From: Lucinisca nassula
Lineage: Eukaryota; Mollusca; Bivalvia; Lucinida; Lucinidae
Length of the DNA stretch: 64,000 bases
Direction: 5' to 3'
NCBI GenBank assembly: GCA_963580285.1
Contig: OY757026.1
Location: 80,765,817 to 80,829,816 of the forward strand
Numbering within the stretch: the first letter of the stretch is position 1; the number at the start of each line of letters is the position of its first letter. Position numbers and translations under genes: made by a program. The notes under the pieces are model-generated. The model was not told the origin of the DNA and made no database searches. It saw only the letters and a list, made by a program, of their open reading frames with translations. This document shows positions 1 through 10,405 of this stretch, one piece after another.

Positions 1-236
1 CCTAAAATGCTAATTTTAATACACCCATCCGCAGTCTTACGCACGTATTATGTTGTTATGTTAACAAAATGTAGATTTTTGCCAACACAGCACGATATAT
101 CAGCTGCTGAGCGTCAGCCAAGAAAAGCGACGGTATGTTGACTTTCCAACAGTATTTCGCAGAACATACGGTCCAAAAATACTGAGGTTTTTCCAATCAG
201 ACGTCGCGTTACATTCATAAGTGCACCGGATTTGCT

Positions 237-475
237 TATGAGCCAGCGCATGACAAAACCCACAATAAGACATGTGCGCCCAACGAAGACTCAGACCAGC
301 CTGCGCATCCGCGAAGTCTGACCAGAGTCTTCGTTGTGCGCTCTAAGGATAGCTAAGGGCCCAATGCTCCTCCATGCAACAAGAGAAGTCTCTGGTTAGA
401 CTATATGGATGCGCAGTCTGAGTCTTCGATGGGCGCACATGTCTTATTGTAGGTTTTGTCGTGCGCTGGCTCATA
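237..475. mobile_element. Foldback MITE with about 55-bp terminal inverted repeats
   Basis: The left arm starts TATGAGCCAGCGCATGACAA and the right arm is its near-exact reverse complement ending GGCTCATA. The arms share the CAATAAGACATGTGCGCCCA core. The centre has a GCGCATCC/GGATGCGC stem. No coding capacity. A related CGAGCAGCGAAGGTTC hairpin occurs at 34565-34632. Confidence 0.75.
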
Positions 476-955
476 TCATTTTCACGAGCTTATCTATTGA
501 AGCTACATCAATACTTTACCTTATATTCTTTGTCTTTTTGAGCCATTATCCGTCTTTTCTTACACGGCTAGAAGTAAACAAATAAGAACACCGAGTGGTT
601 TATATGTTAGTCAACGCTATGTACAAATTCGATGCAGAACATATGAAATTTCATTTAGCTGTATATATTTTTGCTTCCGTTGAACTATTGGCCTGGCTTT
701 AGTGCTGGTCGACGACTCGAAAATATGTGCCATGAGCAATAAAATTGAAACTGTAAAGAGTGGTTTATTAAATTGACACTTTCATGCACATAAGCAAATT
801 ATTCTCATTAAAAGACAAGGCTCTCTTCGTCAGAGAGAAATATGTGATATATTCACAGATACTATGAATGCTCTTACTGCCGAACTGGTACCGTCTATCT
901 TTTCACAAAAGGAAATATCTTACAACTCTGCAAGCTCTTTATCTTGATAATATTG

Positions 956-1078
956 GACGGCAGGGCTTGAGATGTCATTTCATCTTAATGTCGGGTAGAA
1001 GTCCCACAAAATTGGAAGCAACGTCTTCAAAATGACCTTTACAGTGTTGACGGGGATGTTAAACCTCAAATCAAACAA
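956..1078 (+). mobile_element. SINE A copy, 5'-truncated, with perfect 15-bp TSD
   Basis: Flanked by ATCTTGATAATATTG at 941-955 and again at 1079-1093. The body is the 3' part of the family (GGGCTTGAGATG to AAATCAAACAA). 5' truncation with a TSD is the mark of target-primed reverse transcription. Confidence 0.9.
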
Positions 1079-1242
1079 ATCTTGATAATATTGTGTTTTC
1101 CGGTGTTGCGACAATCATTGGTAAATCAATTAACGATATATGTGGCCTCACATAATTCATTAACTACTATACATATAGGATCTTATATGAGTGTTCATTC
1201 TTAGATTGTGGCATTTCCTTAGTGACCTTTTCTCACTAGTTT

Positions 1243-1585
1243 TCATGTATATTGAATTTATTAAACGCGCTGAGGAAAAATGATAAAATACGAGGCTTTG
1301 TCGAGCATTTTATCCCTTTTCTTCAACAAGTTTAATAAATTCAATAATACATGAGCACGAATGCAAAATTCAATTTATTATATACCATTTAAAACGCATT
1401 TATTCACAATTTTTAAAATGTCTATACTCCGCCATTAGTAAACTTGACGTAGTTAAGGACCTCGTACATGAAACGTTACGGTGCATGTCTAATTATTTTG
1501 CATATTTAATCCACTAGTGGATTATCGAATTTATTGACATGACGTTATTACATTCTCAGACGTGATAACATATGATAAATATAGA
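1243..1585. mobile_element. G-family palindromic MITE
   Basis: Contains the inverted pair TGAATTTATTAAAC / GTTTAATAAATTCA around GATAAAATACGAGGC, then the shared tail with AATCCACTAGTGGATTA. The other copies are at 37895-38222, 49925-50500 and 55960-56590. Confidence 0.7.
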
Positions 1586-2527
1586 TCTTGTATTTAGAAA
1601 TCGGTCCACACAATATGTGTGAAATTGCTTTCATCATATAGCGTACATAATTTGGCCTACGGTTAATACAAAATGAATCGGACCTTCACAATCAACCTCG
1701 TGTTAATAACGATAATCAAACGATTAGACGACAGTTACGCGGGTAACGTTGTCTTCAGTGCTTCATTTTATTTCTGACAATAACCATGGCGAACGCCAAG
1801 CCAATTTTGTGAATTAGAATCAATCTTAGAGAGAAAAAAACATGTCTGAAACCAAAATGCGCGAAGCAAAAAATACTCTGACCTATCGCTACTGTGGCTG
1901 AGAGTTAATTAATGAAATGTCATTTATCAAGTGATTTCCCGGTTAAAGATCCTCGGCCATTAGGTCTTCGACCAACAGCTGACGTCCTGTAACTGGGCTT
2001 ACACGAAATCACTTTATTAATAACTTTATAGAACCAAAAACACATTCGATACTTTTACGACATAGCTAGGCGATATACGTTCACTTGTTTAAGCATGCAT
2101 GCTCAATCACTCTGTAATCTTGCTATAGGCAGGCAAAATATGGTTCAAGCCTGCTTTCGTACGTATGTACACACACGGCTTGGGACGTACTTGAGAGGCT
2201 ACTTGTTAACTAAAGTCATAAAGTGGAGAGTTACTTACCCTGATATGTTGTGTTTTTTTACCTGTGACAGAGTTTGTGGAAATAAATATAGTTTGTGAGT
2301 TTTCAATGGAAAAATGAACTTGTTGGCAAGTAGTATTTTTAAAACTTTCCAAAAGTGAAGTTTGAAGTCGTTTATAACGTTGAACTGTCGTTAATAGAAG
2401 GACAGGGTGTATATTTGGTGTACTGAACATGTATAGTCGCAACTGCAATTTGTCTTGCTGCTTATGCTCACGCTTTATCTAATGACAGTATCAATTTATA
2501 TAACCCAATATAACTATAACAAGTGAG

Positions 2528-3856
2528 ATGGGGATAGATATACAGATCTGGCGTATAAGAATAGGAACATTCTGTCAACCAGTTAAAGGTAGAACAACTT
2601 TTAGAACGTTGAAATTACGACATGTGTCTTTGTGCATCAGGGTATGCCTGTTCGCCTTGCTACTAGCCCAGTGTATTGAATCAAACCCAGGACCTGGATC
2701 TGGTTCTGAGGCAACTGATAACAGACAGAGAGGAAGAGGTAGGGGTCCTGGACGATATGTACGCGGTACAGGTAGAGGACGAGGGGGTAAAAGACGAACA
2801 GATATATTTCTCAGCGAACAGGATTCTGATACTTCGATCCGTCGCTCTGAAAGGTTGCAGAATTCTCAGAGACAGGATCGCCAGCAGAATACTGCGCTCA
2901 GCTCATGGTTAATGAGTGGAAGTACTACCGAGAGACATGGTGAATCGTCTGTGAATTCGAGTGGGGGAGCTGAGGCAAGTGTTGGCCGCAGAGATAACGC
3001 TAGTTCTAGTGCTAGAGGCTCTGTGGTCGTAAATGTGAATTCCTGTGATGATGGCGATGATTCATCAGAACCGAACTCGGACATAGACATGGAAACAGAA
3101 AATGAACATATCCCTATTAACACAGATCAAATAATGCTGGAAACACACCGAATGGTCAAAGGACTGACCAAAAAGTTTGATAGCCTGAAGAAATCAGTGA
3201 AAGAGCTTAAGGTAGACAATAGACAGTTAAAAGAAGATAATAAGCGTCTGAACAAACAAGTATCTGAGCTAAATGCTTCTGTTTCTGAGCTAAAAACAGC
3301 TGTGAGAAATAATGATCTAAAGACAGAACGGTTAGAAGCACAATCCCGTCGAGAAAATCTTCGCTTTTTTAATATTGACGAATCAGAAGCTGAAACATGG
3401 GAACAGTCAGAAAGTAAGATTAAAGACTACATATCGGATGACTTAGGCATAAGAGAAGATATATGCATAGAGAGAGCTCATAGATTACCTGGGAAATATA
3501 AACCAAGGCCCCTTATTGCGAAGTTTACGTCTTATAAAGATAAAGAAAGAGTTCTTAAGGCTTATCGCGATAAACGCAAGTCAGAACAGACAAATGAACC
3601 TCTTGCGCAAGAAGCAGGTGAGAACGACTGCGTATCGCAAGGCGCTGAAGGTGGTAATGTGATGCCTAAAAAGGTTAGAGTAAGTGAGGACTTCCCACAA
3701 AGAGTGACTAAGACACGCGCTTCTCTCATCCCGTTTCTAAAAACAGCTCTGAAAGACGGTCATAATGCATACCTTAAGTTTGACAAACTTGTTGTTAATG
3801 GTGATATGTATGTGTTTGATAATGCCAAGGGTCGTCCAGTGCTGTCCAGCGAATAG
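2528..3856 (+). CDS. LINE ORF1: 2A-like leader, RG-rich, coiled-coil, RRM-like RNA-binding protein
   Basis: 442 residues, intact. Residues 35-56 are a hydrophobic stretch ending in NPGP (2A-like). Residues 67-93 are rich in RG/GR, typical of nucleic-acid binding. Residues about 200-275 form a heptad-like coiled coil (LKKSVKELKVDNRQLKEDN and onward), likely for oligomerisation. Residues about 278-355 (NLRFFNI through ERAHRLPGKYKPRPLIAKF) resemble the RRM and C-terminal domain of L1-type ORF1p, with the basic R-P-x-I-x-K-F signature. The role is RNA chaperone in the retrotransposition particle. The first ATG at 2528 was chosen because it keeps the hydrophobic leader and the 2A motif in frame. 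An intact ORF1 beside a broken ORF2 suggests fairly recent decay. Confidence 0.88.
   Translation: MGIDIQIWRIRIGTFCQPVKGRTTFRTLKLRHVSLCIRVCLFALLLAQCIESNPGPGSGSEATDNRQRGRGRGPGRYVRGTGRGRGGKRRTDIFLSEQDSDTSIRRSERLQNSQRQDRQQNTALSSWLMSGSTTERHGESSVNSSGGAEASVGRRDNASSSARGSVVVNVNSCDDGDDSSEPNSDIDMETENEHIPINTDQIMLETHRMVKGLTKKFDSLKKSVKELKVDNRQLKEDNKRLNKQVSELNASVSELKTAVRNNDLKTERLEAQSRRENLRFFNIDESEAETWEQSESKIKDYISDDLGIREDICIERAHRLPGKYKPRPLIAKFTSYKDKERVLKAYRDKRKSEQTNEPLAQEAGENDCVSQGAEGGNVMPKKVRVSEDFPQRVTKTRASLIPFLKTALKDGHNAYLKFDKLVVNGDMYVFDNAKGRPVLSSE
2630..2695 (+). other. 2A-like translational recoding motif with hydrophobic leader in ORF1
   Basis: The segment LFALLLAQCIESNPGP occupies residues 41-56, with NPGP encoded at 2684-2695. 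In 2A sequences the ribosome skips the bond between the last Gly (55) and Pro (56). The E-x-N-P-G-P core is present, but the aspartate usually two before the glutamate is cysteine here, which may lower activity. N-terminal 2A-like motifs preceded by a hydrophobic, signal-like stretch are known in APE-type LINEs of sea urchins and molluscs. There, failure to skip can send the product to the exocytic pathway. Confidence 0.8.
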
Positions 3857-3874
3857 GGGTCTGGTCAAAGCCAT

Positions 3875-4924
3875 ATGAGAAACTGTTTAGTTGCAAATAC
3901 TACTTCAATAAATTTAGATAATCAGCATAACGATAATAATATATCTGATTCAGAACATGAACTGAAATCATCTGATTCACCAGTCAGTATCACTGAAAAT
4001 ACATGTACTAATGATATTTGTGACATAAAGATTTGTTCCTGGAATATTGAGGGTTTGCAGAAATACAAATATGACGTTGAATTTAAGAAATATTGCAACT
4101 GTTTTGACATCATCGGGTTGGTTGAAACATGGGGTATTAATATTAACGATTTTGACAATTTTATTGATGGCTTTTGCAGCTTTAATTGTGTAAGACCAAA
4201 GCGGACCTCGGCAATCAGAGGTTCAGGAGGTGTATCGGCTTTTGTCAAAACCAGTATCGTTAAAAAGGGTATTGTCAAACGTATATTTGATGAGTTACCT
4301 GAATGTGTAGTATTACTAATTGACAACAACTTTTTATCCTCTGCATATGATATTATTTTATATTTTGCCTATGTTGCACCTGAAAGGTCGCCATTGTATG
4401 CACATGCTGATGATGACGGTATTGAACTGCTAACAGATAGATTAAATTCTGTTGTAACTAAATATCCAAATGCAGCGCTTTTTCTTGCTGGCGATTTCAA
4501 TGCGCGAATCAAAGACTTTCTTGATTATATACCAACTGATAACATAGACTATGTTTTTGGGAACGATGTTGATTACCCATCTGACGAATTTTGTTTGCCA
4601 CGAAATTCAAAGGACACTGTTTATAACAATTTTGGTATATCACTTATTGATCTATGTTGTATTTTTGATGTTCATGCTTTAAATGGTAGACTCTTTGATG
4701 ATATGCAGGGCAATTTTACTTGTACCGCAAATAATGGCAAAAGTGTTGTTGATTATATGCTAGCATCATCATGTCTGTTTGATATGATATCCAATTTTGG
4801 TATTGACAAACTTGATTTTTCTGTACACTTTCCTCTATATTGCAGTATCAAAATTAAAATGGCCAATGCACAGTCTGATCAACCTGATGACCCCCTTACT
4901 CCATGGAATAAATATATTTATTGA
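3875..4924 (+). pseudogene. LINE ORF2 part 1: APE-like endonuclease
   Basis: 349 residues from an ATG 18 nt after the ORF1 stop. Endonuclease/exonuclease/phosphatase fold motifs in order are CSWNIEGLQ (Asn of motif I), IIGLVETW (catalytic Glu), AYVAPERSPLY, LAGDFNARI (G206-D207-F208-N209), SVVDYMLAS, and FSVHFPLY at 315-322. The last is normally S-D-H; here the aspartate position is valine (S316-V317-H318), so activity may be impaired. The domain nicks target DNA to prime reverse transcription. The frame ends at TGA 4922-4924, and the protein continues in another frame from about 4912. No slippery heptamer is apparent there, so this is read as an indel. Confidence 0.87.
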
Positions 4925-5930
4925 ACCCAAATCTAAAGGAAGAGTATATCGATAATTTTAAGACAAACTTCAGAGATTTCAATATATACTGTGATACACA
5001 TGAACATGAGAATGTAATATCTGTCCTTCCTAATTTTATCGAAATATTCTATAAAGCAGCTGCCAAAATGAAATTTAATCCGCGTGTCCGTCCATGTCTG
5101 AGTCAACCAGCTTGGTGGGATAATGAATGTGAAACTGCTAAGCGCGAAAAATTCCTTGCTTTGAGAACGTTTAGAAATACAAATTTAGATGAAGATCTGC
5201 GAGCATATATTATCAAAAGAAATGCATTCAAGAGTTTAAAACGAGATAAAAAGTATAACCTCGCACTCGAAAATAGACAGAAATTAATCGATAGTAGATC
5301 AAACCCCCGTGAGTTTTGGAAATTGATTAAGTCATGCAACCCAAAGTCAGATTCATTGGCCCAGAATGAGATCAGTAATCGCGATTGGTTTAATCACTTT
5401 CAGGTGTTATTAAATAAAACCTCTGAAAATGATCATAGGGATAACGTGCTTCAAAACATTGTACATGAAGTAAATGTAGATGAGCTTAATAATCCTATAT
5501 CAGATTTTGAAATTATCGAAAGCATAAAAAATCTAAAACTGAAACGTTCTCCAGGACAAGATGGGATATGTTTAGAAATGTACAAATATGTTATTGATGA
5601 TATTTTGCCTTTCTTAAACGCACTGTTTAATGAAATTCTTGACACCGGCGATTTTCCAGATGAGTGGAGTCGAACTATAATAACTCCTATACCTAAGAAA
5701 GGCCCGCGATTTGACCCAAATAACTCCAGAGGAATCTGATTAATAGATTCAATATGTAAGATATTTACCAATATTCTTAATATAAGATTAACTAAATGGA
5801 GTGAAAGGAATTCCGTCATAGACGAATCGCAAGCAGGTTTCCGTAAGGACCGTTCGACAATCGATAATATTTTCGTACTTCAAGCATTAATACAGAAATA
5901 CCTTTCAAAAAACGTGGCCGATTTTATTGC
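4921..5930 (+). pseudogene. LINE ORF2 part 2: linker and N-terminal reverse transcriptase motifs, with in-frame stop
   Basis: This frame continues ORF2 after the first shift. It has a basic linker (for example KSLKRDKKYNLALENRQ), then RT motif 1 (LKRSPGQDGICLEMYK) and motif 2 (DEWSRTIITPIPKKG). A TGA at 5737-5739 interrupts it, probably a CGA-to-TGA transition. The same frame then stays open and carries motif 3 (SQAGFRKDRSTIDNIF) to about 5905. The second shift follows within or near a run of six A at 5907-5912. No ATG is needed at 4921; this is not a separate gene. Confidence 0.85.
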
Positions 5931-7445
5931 ATTTTTGTTGATTTTGAAAAAGCGTTCGATAGTGTTCATCACGAAACTTTATGGGATGCTCTAACGCGTA
6001 AAAGCATAAACGGGAAAATCTTAAACGTTTTTAAATCCATGTATAAGAAATTAAAGTCTTGTGTGAAATGTGGAAACGGCTTGACTAATTATTTTGACTG
6101 TAATATAGGAACAAGACAAGGTTGTGTTACAAGCCCTATAATCTTCCTGTTGCTTATTAATGATTTAATTGATTATCTGAGAGAAAACTGTGGTAGCGGT
6201 ATATTTGTCTCTAATGATATAGAGGAATTGCTGGCACTAGAATATGCAGATGACATTGCTGCTTTTGCAGATACAGTTTATAATCTGCAACGTATAATCA
6301 ACTGGATTGAATCCTTTTGTAACTCAGTTTATATGAAAATCCATCTTGGAAAAACCAAAGTAGTTGTGTATAGGAATGGGGGGATTCTGAAGCACGATGA
6401 AGTATGGACATATCAGGGGCAACAAATAGAAGTTGTATCATTCTATAAATATTTAGGGCTGTTCTTTACTCCTAAACTTGTCTGGTCAAAATCGATCGAA
6501 ATGTTATCACAGCAAGCTCTCAAAAGCTCATTTTGCATCTTTAGATATCAAACAGAATTCGGTCATTTTCACCCAAAAGATGTGTTCAAGCTATTTGACA
6601 GCATAGTTAAGCCAATCCTATGTTATGGTGCTGAGATATGGGGATTTGAATACAAAGCAAAAATTGAACAGGTGCATGCTAAATTCTGCCGGAAATACTG
6701 TAATTTATCAAATAAGACTAGCTCAATATTAGCTCTAGGCGAGTGTGGACGATTGCCACTTTGTATCACGTATATGAGTAAGTGTATCAAATACTGGGTT
6801 AGACTAACTCATATGGACAGATTACGCTATCCACGTCAATGTTATGAAATGCTTAAAAGGTTGGATGAGGTTGGTAGAATAAACTGGACCAGCCGCATTA
6901 GACATATTTTATTCACCTACGGATTTGGCTACGCATGGTTAGCCCAAGACATAGGTGATTCGAAAGTATTTTTAGCTTTATTTCTTGAACGTTTAACTGA
7001 TTGTTATAGACAAAAATGGTTTGAAGATATCAATAGTTCATCAAAATCGCAATTTTATAAGGAATTCAAATCAGTTCTAGATATAGAATTTTATCTGACC
7101 ATTGAAATGCCATATACACTGAGAAAAGTATTTTCTAATTTTAGATGTTCAAGTCATAAACTAATGATCGAAAAAGGTCGTCATTTAGGTATAGACAGAG
7201 AGCTGAGGTTCTGTCCATTATGTCAAGTAAACAACATAAACGTCGTAGAAGACGAGTATCATTTTTTCTTTGAATGCCAGAGCTATGAACCTTTTCGCCT
7301 ACAATATTTTAAACGTCACTGGCTTGTGAGTAGATCTTTAAGTTTGTTTCATCGTTTAATGGCAAGTAAAGACAAACGATGTATATATTCTATATCTCAT
7401 TTTCTTGTCAATGCATTTGACTTACGAACAGAATTGACTAGCTAA
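5931..7445 (+). pseudogene. LINE ORF2 part 3: reverse transcriptase palm and C-terminal CCHC
   Basis: The open frame resumes with motif A (FVDFEKAFDSVHHE) at 5931 onward. The first ATG in this stretch is at 6039. Numbering from that Met, motif B is RQGCVTSPI (26-34) and the catalytic YADD box is 69-72 (6243-6254). The thumb follows, then a C-terminal C-x2-C-x12-H-x4-C (C392, C395, H408, C413), the zinc-knuckle-like end seen in CR1/L2/Rex1-type LINEs. A stop follows at 7443-7445. This part is intact, so only a few mutations separate the copy from a full ORF2. Confidence 0.88.
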
Positions 7446-7454
7446 AACGAATAT

Positions 7455-7511
7455 CATATATATTATTATATATGTATATATGTGTGTGTGTATATGTATA
7501 TATATATATAT
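7455..7511 (+). repeat. (TA)/(TG)n microsatellite in LINE 3' UTR
   Basis: Alternating TATATATG/TGTGTG tracts lie between the ORF2 stop and the terminal heptamer repeats. Confidence 0.8.
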
Positions 7512-7590
7512 CCTGCTAAAGTAACTCTGTAGATTATTTATCTATATCTGTTGTATTATGGGCCGGAGGCCTACAATACCAAATAAAATA

Positions 7591-7618
7591 TGTTCTATGT
7601 TCTATGTTCTATGTTCTA
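7591..7618 (+). repeat. (TGTTCTA)4 LINE 3' terminus
   Basis: Four exact copies of TGTTCTA close the LINE. Short tandem 3' repeats in place of poly(A) are characteristic of CR1-type elements, which end in octamers of similar sequence. The receptor stop codon (minus strand) lies 21 bp beyond. Confidence 0.85.
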
Positions 7619-7638
7619 TAAAGGGAAAATCGTTTGTT

Positions 7639-7842
7639 TTATAAAACAAAATGTATACTTACAAATAAATATATTAAGGCGGTAAAACCTATATTGTAGA
7701 GCACATATAAAATCCCCAAAACTGTAAGTACAATGCCTTCTACCCTGTCGGCGTACGGTCTGTCGTGCGTAATTCTGGTCACTACAGCATGCCACGTACA
7801 TACGGCCGATAACATGACCATACTGGCTAACAAATATTTATC
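7639..7842 (-). CDS. Ligand-gated channel exon: M3, short linker, M4 and stop
   Basis: The acceptor is a long pyrimidine tract ending TTTTCAG before 7842, phase 0. The product begins DKYLLASMVMLSAV and is 67 residues. M3 is about local 3-23, a linker of only about a dozen residues (RITHDRPYADRVE) follows, and M4 is about local 38-61. Most animal receptors have M3-M4 loops of 70 or more residues, so this linker is close to the prokaryotic type. The frame closes with TAA at 7639-7641. A GTAAGT at 7657-7662, in phase 0 after LIYLF, could instead be a donor to a further exon; the total length favours the stop. No AATAAA is seen before the LINE tail at 7618. Confidence 0.88.
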   Translation of the reverse strand, partial: DKYLLASMVMLSAVCTWHAVVTRITHDRPYADRVEGIVLTVLGILYVLYNIGFTALIYLFVSIHFVL

Positions 7843-8386
7843 CTGAAAACAAAAGGAAAAAAAAAGGTTCTGATTTGACTTTAGCACGTTAGTATACTAT
7901 CAGTTTCATGTATAAAAATAATAAAATTTCGTATCGACAGAAAGAAACTAAAAAAAGATTAGAAGAACCCTGGGTCCAATTTTTCAAAACCAACGACGTC
8001 GTAAGCTTACATATCGTTACAACTTTGCTAATTTACATGGCGAATATTTTTTGCTGAGAAATATCAGAAGCTTAAGAAAATGTCACTGATATTTTTCCAA
8101 AACAAATAACAGAGTACTGGAAATTGTACTTGCTAGAAAAGTTATCAGTTTGAAGGCTAACAAGTTGGTAATGATCAACTGTGAACATGAAATATATAGC
8201 AAATACATGGATAGGGTCTTTAATAATGAAATATAATCGATGTGCCTTAGACACCTTTATACGGGCGAGCTTCAGCGATCTTCTTTAGAACTGTCGCGGC
8301 GAACCGATTATATTTTATTATTAAAGACATTTATTATGTATTTAGTTTATACCGCAATTCAAAACAATCAAGGGAAAATATATACT

Positions 8387-9245
8387 TGCAATGACTTCAG
8401 CACCCAATTTCGTAAAATCATACTTCGATATAAAAGATTGGGTACAACACAGATCTTATACGACTGACTGCATGCATGGTAGTAACCCAGTCACGGTTGA
8501 AACTTTGCTTCCCTCTTTAACTGCACGCCGGTTGGTCATGCCTCCGATTCTATGACGGTTCCAGCGTAAAGGCTTACTGATTATTAAAGACAATTTAATT
8601 TTATTTAATGTTGTTTGGTGCCTGTTGCTCTGTCTCTGGTTGGGCCGATCGGAGTCTAACTGTTGTTTTTCTTTTGCTCCAGCATTTCAGTAGTTTCTTG
8701 CTGTCGAGGACTCATCGTTGTTTCGTCTCTGTGGTTGTTTGATTTTTGTGTTCGCTGAGATGCTGCACTGATGAGTTAGGAGGCATTCATGCGGATTGAA
8801 CAAATTATTTGTCTTAATTGCGACGGAAATAAGGGCGTGGATTGCGGCCGCGTAAAATAGATTTAAGACCCACAGTGGAATTCGTTTCACTGACCGTTCG
8901 AAGGCGGTTCTTCTGTCGCTGATTGTTTTTGTTACGGTTTGTCTTTGAGTGTGTGTGTATCGCTTGACTAGCCAATTGGCCAGTTTGTGGGAAAGTATTG
9001 ATGTTTCCATTAGGGTGTATATAGCTATTTCATGTTTGTGTTTCTTTTTCTTTGGTGTCCCTGATGGGAGCTGTGGGTTAATTGTCTGACGGAATGCTGC
9101 AGCAAAATAATACCAACAGTCGACCTCCGGTGGGCCCGACCAGAGAGCATCATTTACCAGCCGACATTACCTATAAATTTTATGTATGTCTAAAGGCTCT
9201 TGTCGTCATAGAGTCTGAGGTCCGACAATTAAAGAGGGAAGCAAA
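8387..9245. mobile_element. F-family repeat in foldback form
   Basis: The left part (8500-8680) with TTTGCTTCCCTCTTTAA and GATTCTATGACGG recurs inverted at about 9100-9245. Between the arms is the dispersed F module, which contains CCAGCATTTCAG, GAACAAATTATTTGTC and GACCGTTC. It resembles 32725-33510 closely. No protein domain is seen. Confidence 0.65.
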
Positions 9246-9704
9246 CTTATCAACTGTGAATGGGTTAACTACCATGCACTTTCCTGTGTATACACATGTA
9301 GACAAAAAGTGACCAAATTTTGATGCGTCTCATTTCAATCTGATTTTATGCAGCATTCAATATATTCTAATAGCCTGACCGGATATTCATTTTAATCACC
9401 AAATGCATTTCATTACAGACTCCAGCATTATCTAATTAAATCACATCGCAAGTGTCATTCAAGAGCATAGATCAGTCCTATTTCTTTGATGAATGACAAT
9501 TTATTGCCAAACAAATTGATGCGAAGATGTTCATAGAAAGGTACTTCATAGTTGGCTGTTACAGTTTTTGTCCAAAGGTGTAACTAAGGTATTCATTCTA
9601 CGCATTCTACGGACTAGTTCACGAGTATACAGCAATGCTGAGGACCAAATATCGCGAATATTTAGTTTGGTTTTGTATTCTTTAGCATGTATATGCTATC
9701 AGCG

Positions 9705-10050
9705 TATCAACGTTCAGTTACCCCCTATATAAATTGCATTGTAACACCATGACCTGATAAAGATATGCTATCTCAGGACAAGTGAGCTTTATTATGTCAT
9801 TGCACTTTTATGAACTGGACCACTGCAAAAACTGGCAAAACTGTAAGACTGTACAATGGGATTTAACTGATAAATATAATACCAGATTCGTGTCATTTGA
9901 TATCAAGTTTATCAGGCTAGGCTTTGGGAACGCATGTAGAATCGCTCGGAAAGCCTCGCAATTCTACAATAGTTCTCGAAGTTTTGCCTGATAACTTGAT
10001 ATCAAATGACACGAATCTGGTATCCTATTTATCTGTTTATCCCCATGTAC
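9705..10050. mobile_element. E-family foldback
   Basis: A long stem at about 9887-10018 pairs CGTGTCATTTGATATCAAG with its reverse complement around GTAGAATCGCTCGG. A second copy is at 44405-44745, sharing the GTCACCCCCTATATTAATTG type of lead-in. Confidence 0.7.
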
Positions 10051-10249
10051 ACTCTTAAATTGGCAATTTACGATCACTTATCCACTGTTGACATTCCGGC
10101 GCAAACATACTATGAATATAACTTCACAACAGGTCCATGCGCGGGAGGACCTTGTCAAGCATATACTATCGGATTACAAAAATACCACGTATGAGTAAAA
10201 AAGTGCTAAAACAACTAGCATTACTCGTGTGGTAGGCGCAGCAACTTAC

Positions 10250-10405
10250 CATATATGTGAGATATGATATTCTTGGTAAACTGGAATTGACAACAGATTT
10301 GAAAGCGACAGCAGTAAGAACCAGGGTGAATGCGAGCTGGAGTCTGTTCTCAGGTTTTCCCTTGTCAACTGCGAATGTCGCGAATGCTAAACTACAAATT
10401 AGGAA
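10250..10405 (-). CDS. Alternative pore exon 5b (M1 end, M1-M2 loop, M2)
   Basis: This is the downstream copy of the duplicated pore exon. The acceptor is CCCTTTTATTCTTTCAG before 10405 and the donor is ATG followed by GTAAGT after 10250. It is 156 bp and phase 0. It encodes FLICSLAFATFAV (M1), DKGKPENR (loop), M2 and LPRISYLTYM. M2 has Q2', T6', L9' and A13'. Compared with 5a, the loop changes from EL to GK (a two-unit charge difference) and the pore-facing residues at 6' and 13' differ. The glutamate two before 0' and the lack of a Pro-Ala-Arg filter hint at cation selectivity, but this is not proof. It reads straight into DKYLLASM of the M3-M4 exon. Confidence 0.92.

Larger units (their letters stand above)
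1..2527. other. Flank beyond the receptor 3' end and LINE: mostly unassigned
   Basis: Recognised here are the 237-475 foldback, a 5'-truncated SINE A with perfect target-site duplications (956-1078) and a G-family MITE (1243-1585). I see nothing identifiable in 1-236, 476-940, 1094-1242 and 1586-2440. 2441-2527 may be LINE 5' UTR. The short ORFs in this stretch show no family resemblance. Confidence 0.6.
2528..7618 (+). mobile_element. Degenerate CR1/L2/Rex1-like non-LTR retrotransposon (LINE)
   Basis: A two-ORF LINE. ORF1 (2528-3856) is intact with 2A-like, coiled-coil and RRM-like parts. ORF2 begins 18 nt later and carries an APE-type endonuclease, a reverse transcriptase and a C-terminal CCHC motif. 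ORF2 is interrupted by a frameshift near 4912-4924, an in-frame TGA at 5737-5739 and a second frameshift near the A-run at 5907-5912, so this copy cannot move itself. The 3' end lacks poly(A) and finishes in four TGTTCTA repeats, a style like the short tandem 3' repeats of CR1. The 5' boundary could not be fixed; some 5' UTR probably precedes 2528. The clade call needs an RT phylogeny. Confidence 0.9.
7843..10249 (-). other. Receptor intron 5: contents
   Basis: Holds the F-family foldback (8387-9245) and the E-family foldback (9705-10050). Nothing is recognised in 7890-8386 or 9250-9700. Confidence 0.7.

Noticed and set aside
2206..2448. Minus-strand 80-residue ORF as a terminal receptor exon
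   Set aside because: No membrane or receptor similarity and no acceptor in a suitable phase.
4905..4930. Programmed -1 frameshift between endonuclease and RT frames of the LINE
   Set aside because: No X-XXY-YYZ slippery heptamer in the right frame, and a second shift plus a stop occur further on, so random decay is simpler.
7657..7662. Definite splice donor after M4 in the last receptor exon
   Set aside because: GTAAGT in phase 0 is attractive, but the frame stops 7 residues later at a normal receptor length, and no convincing further exon is seen downstream. Kept only as an alternative.
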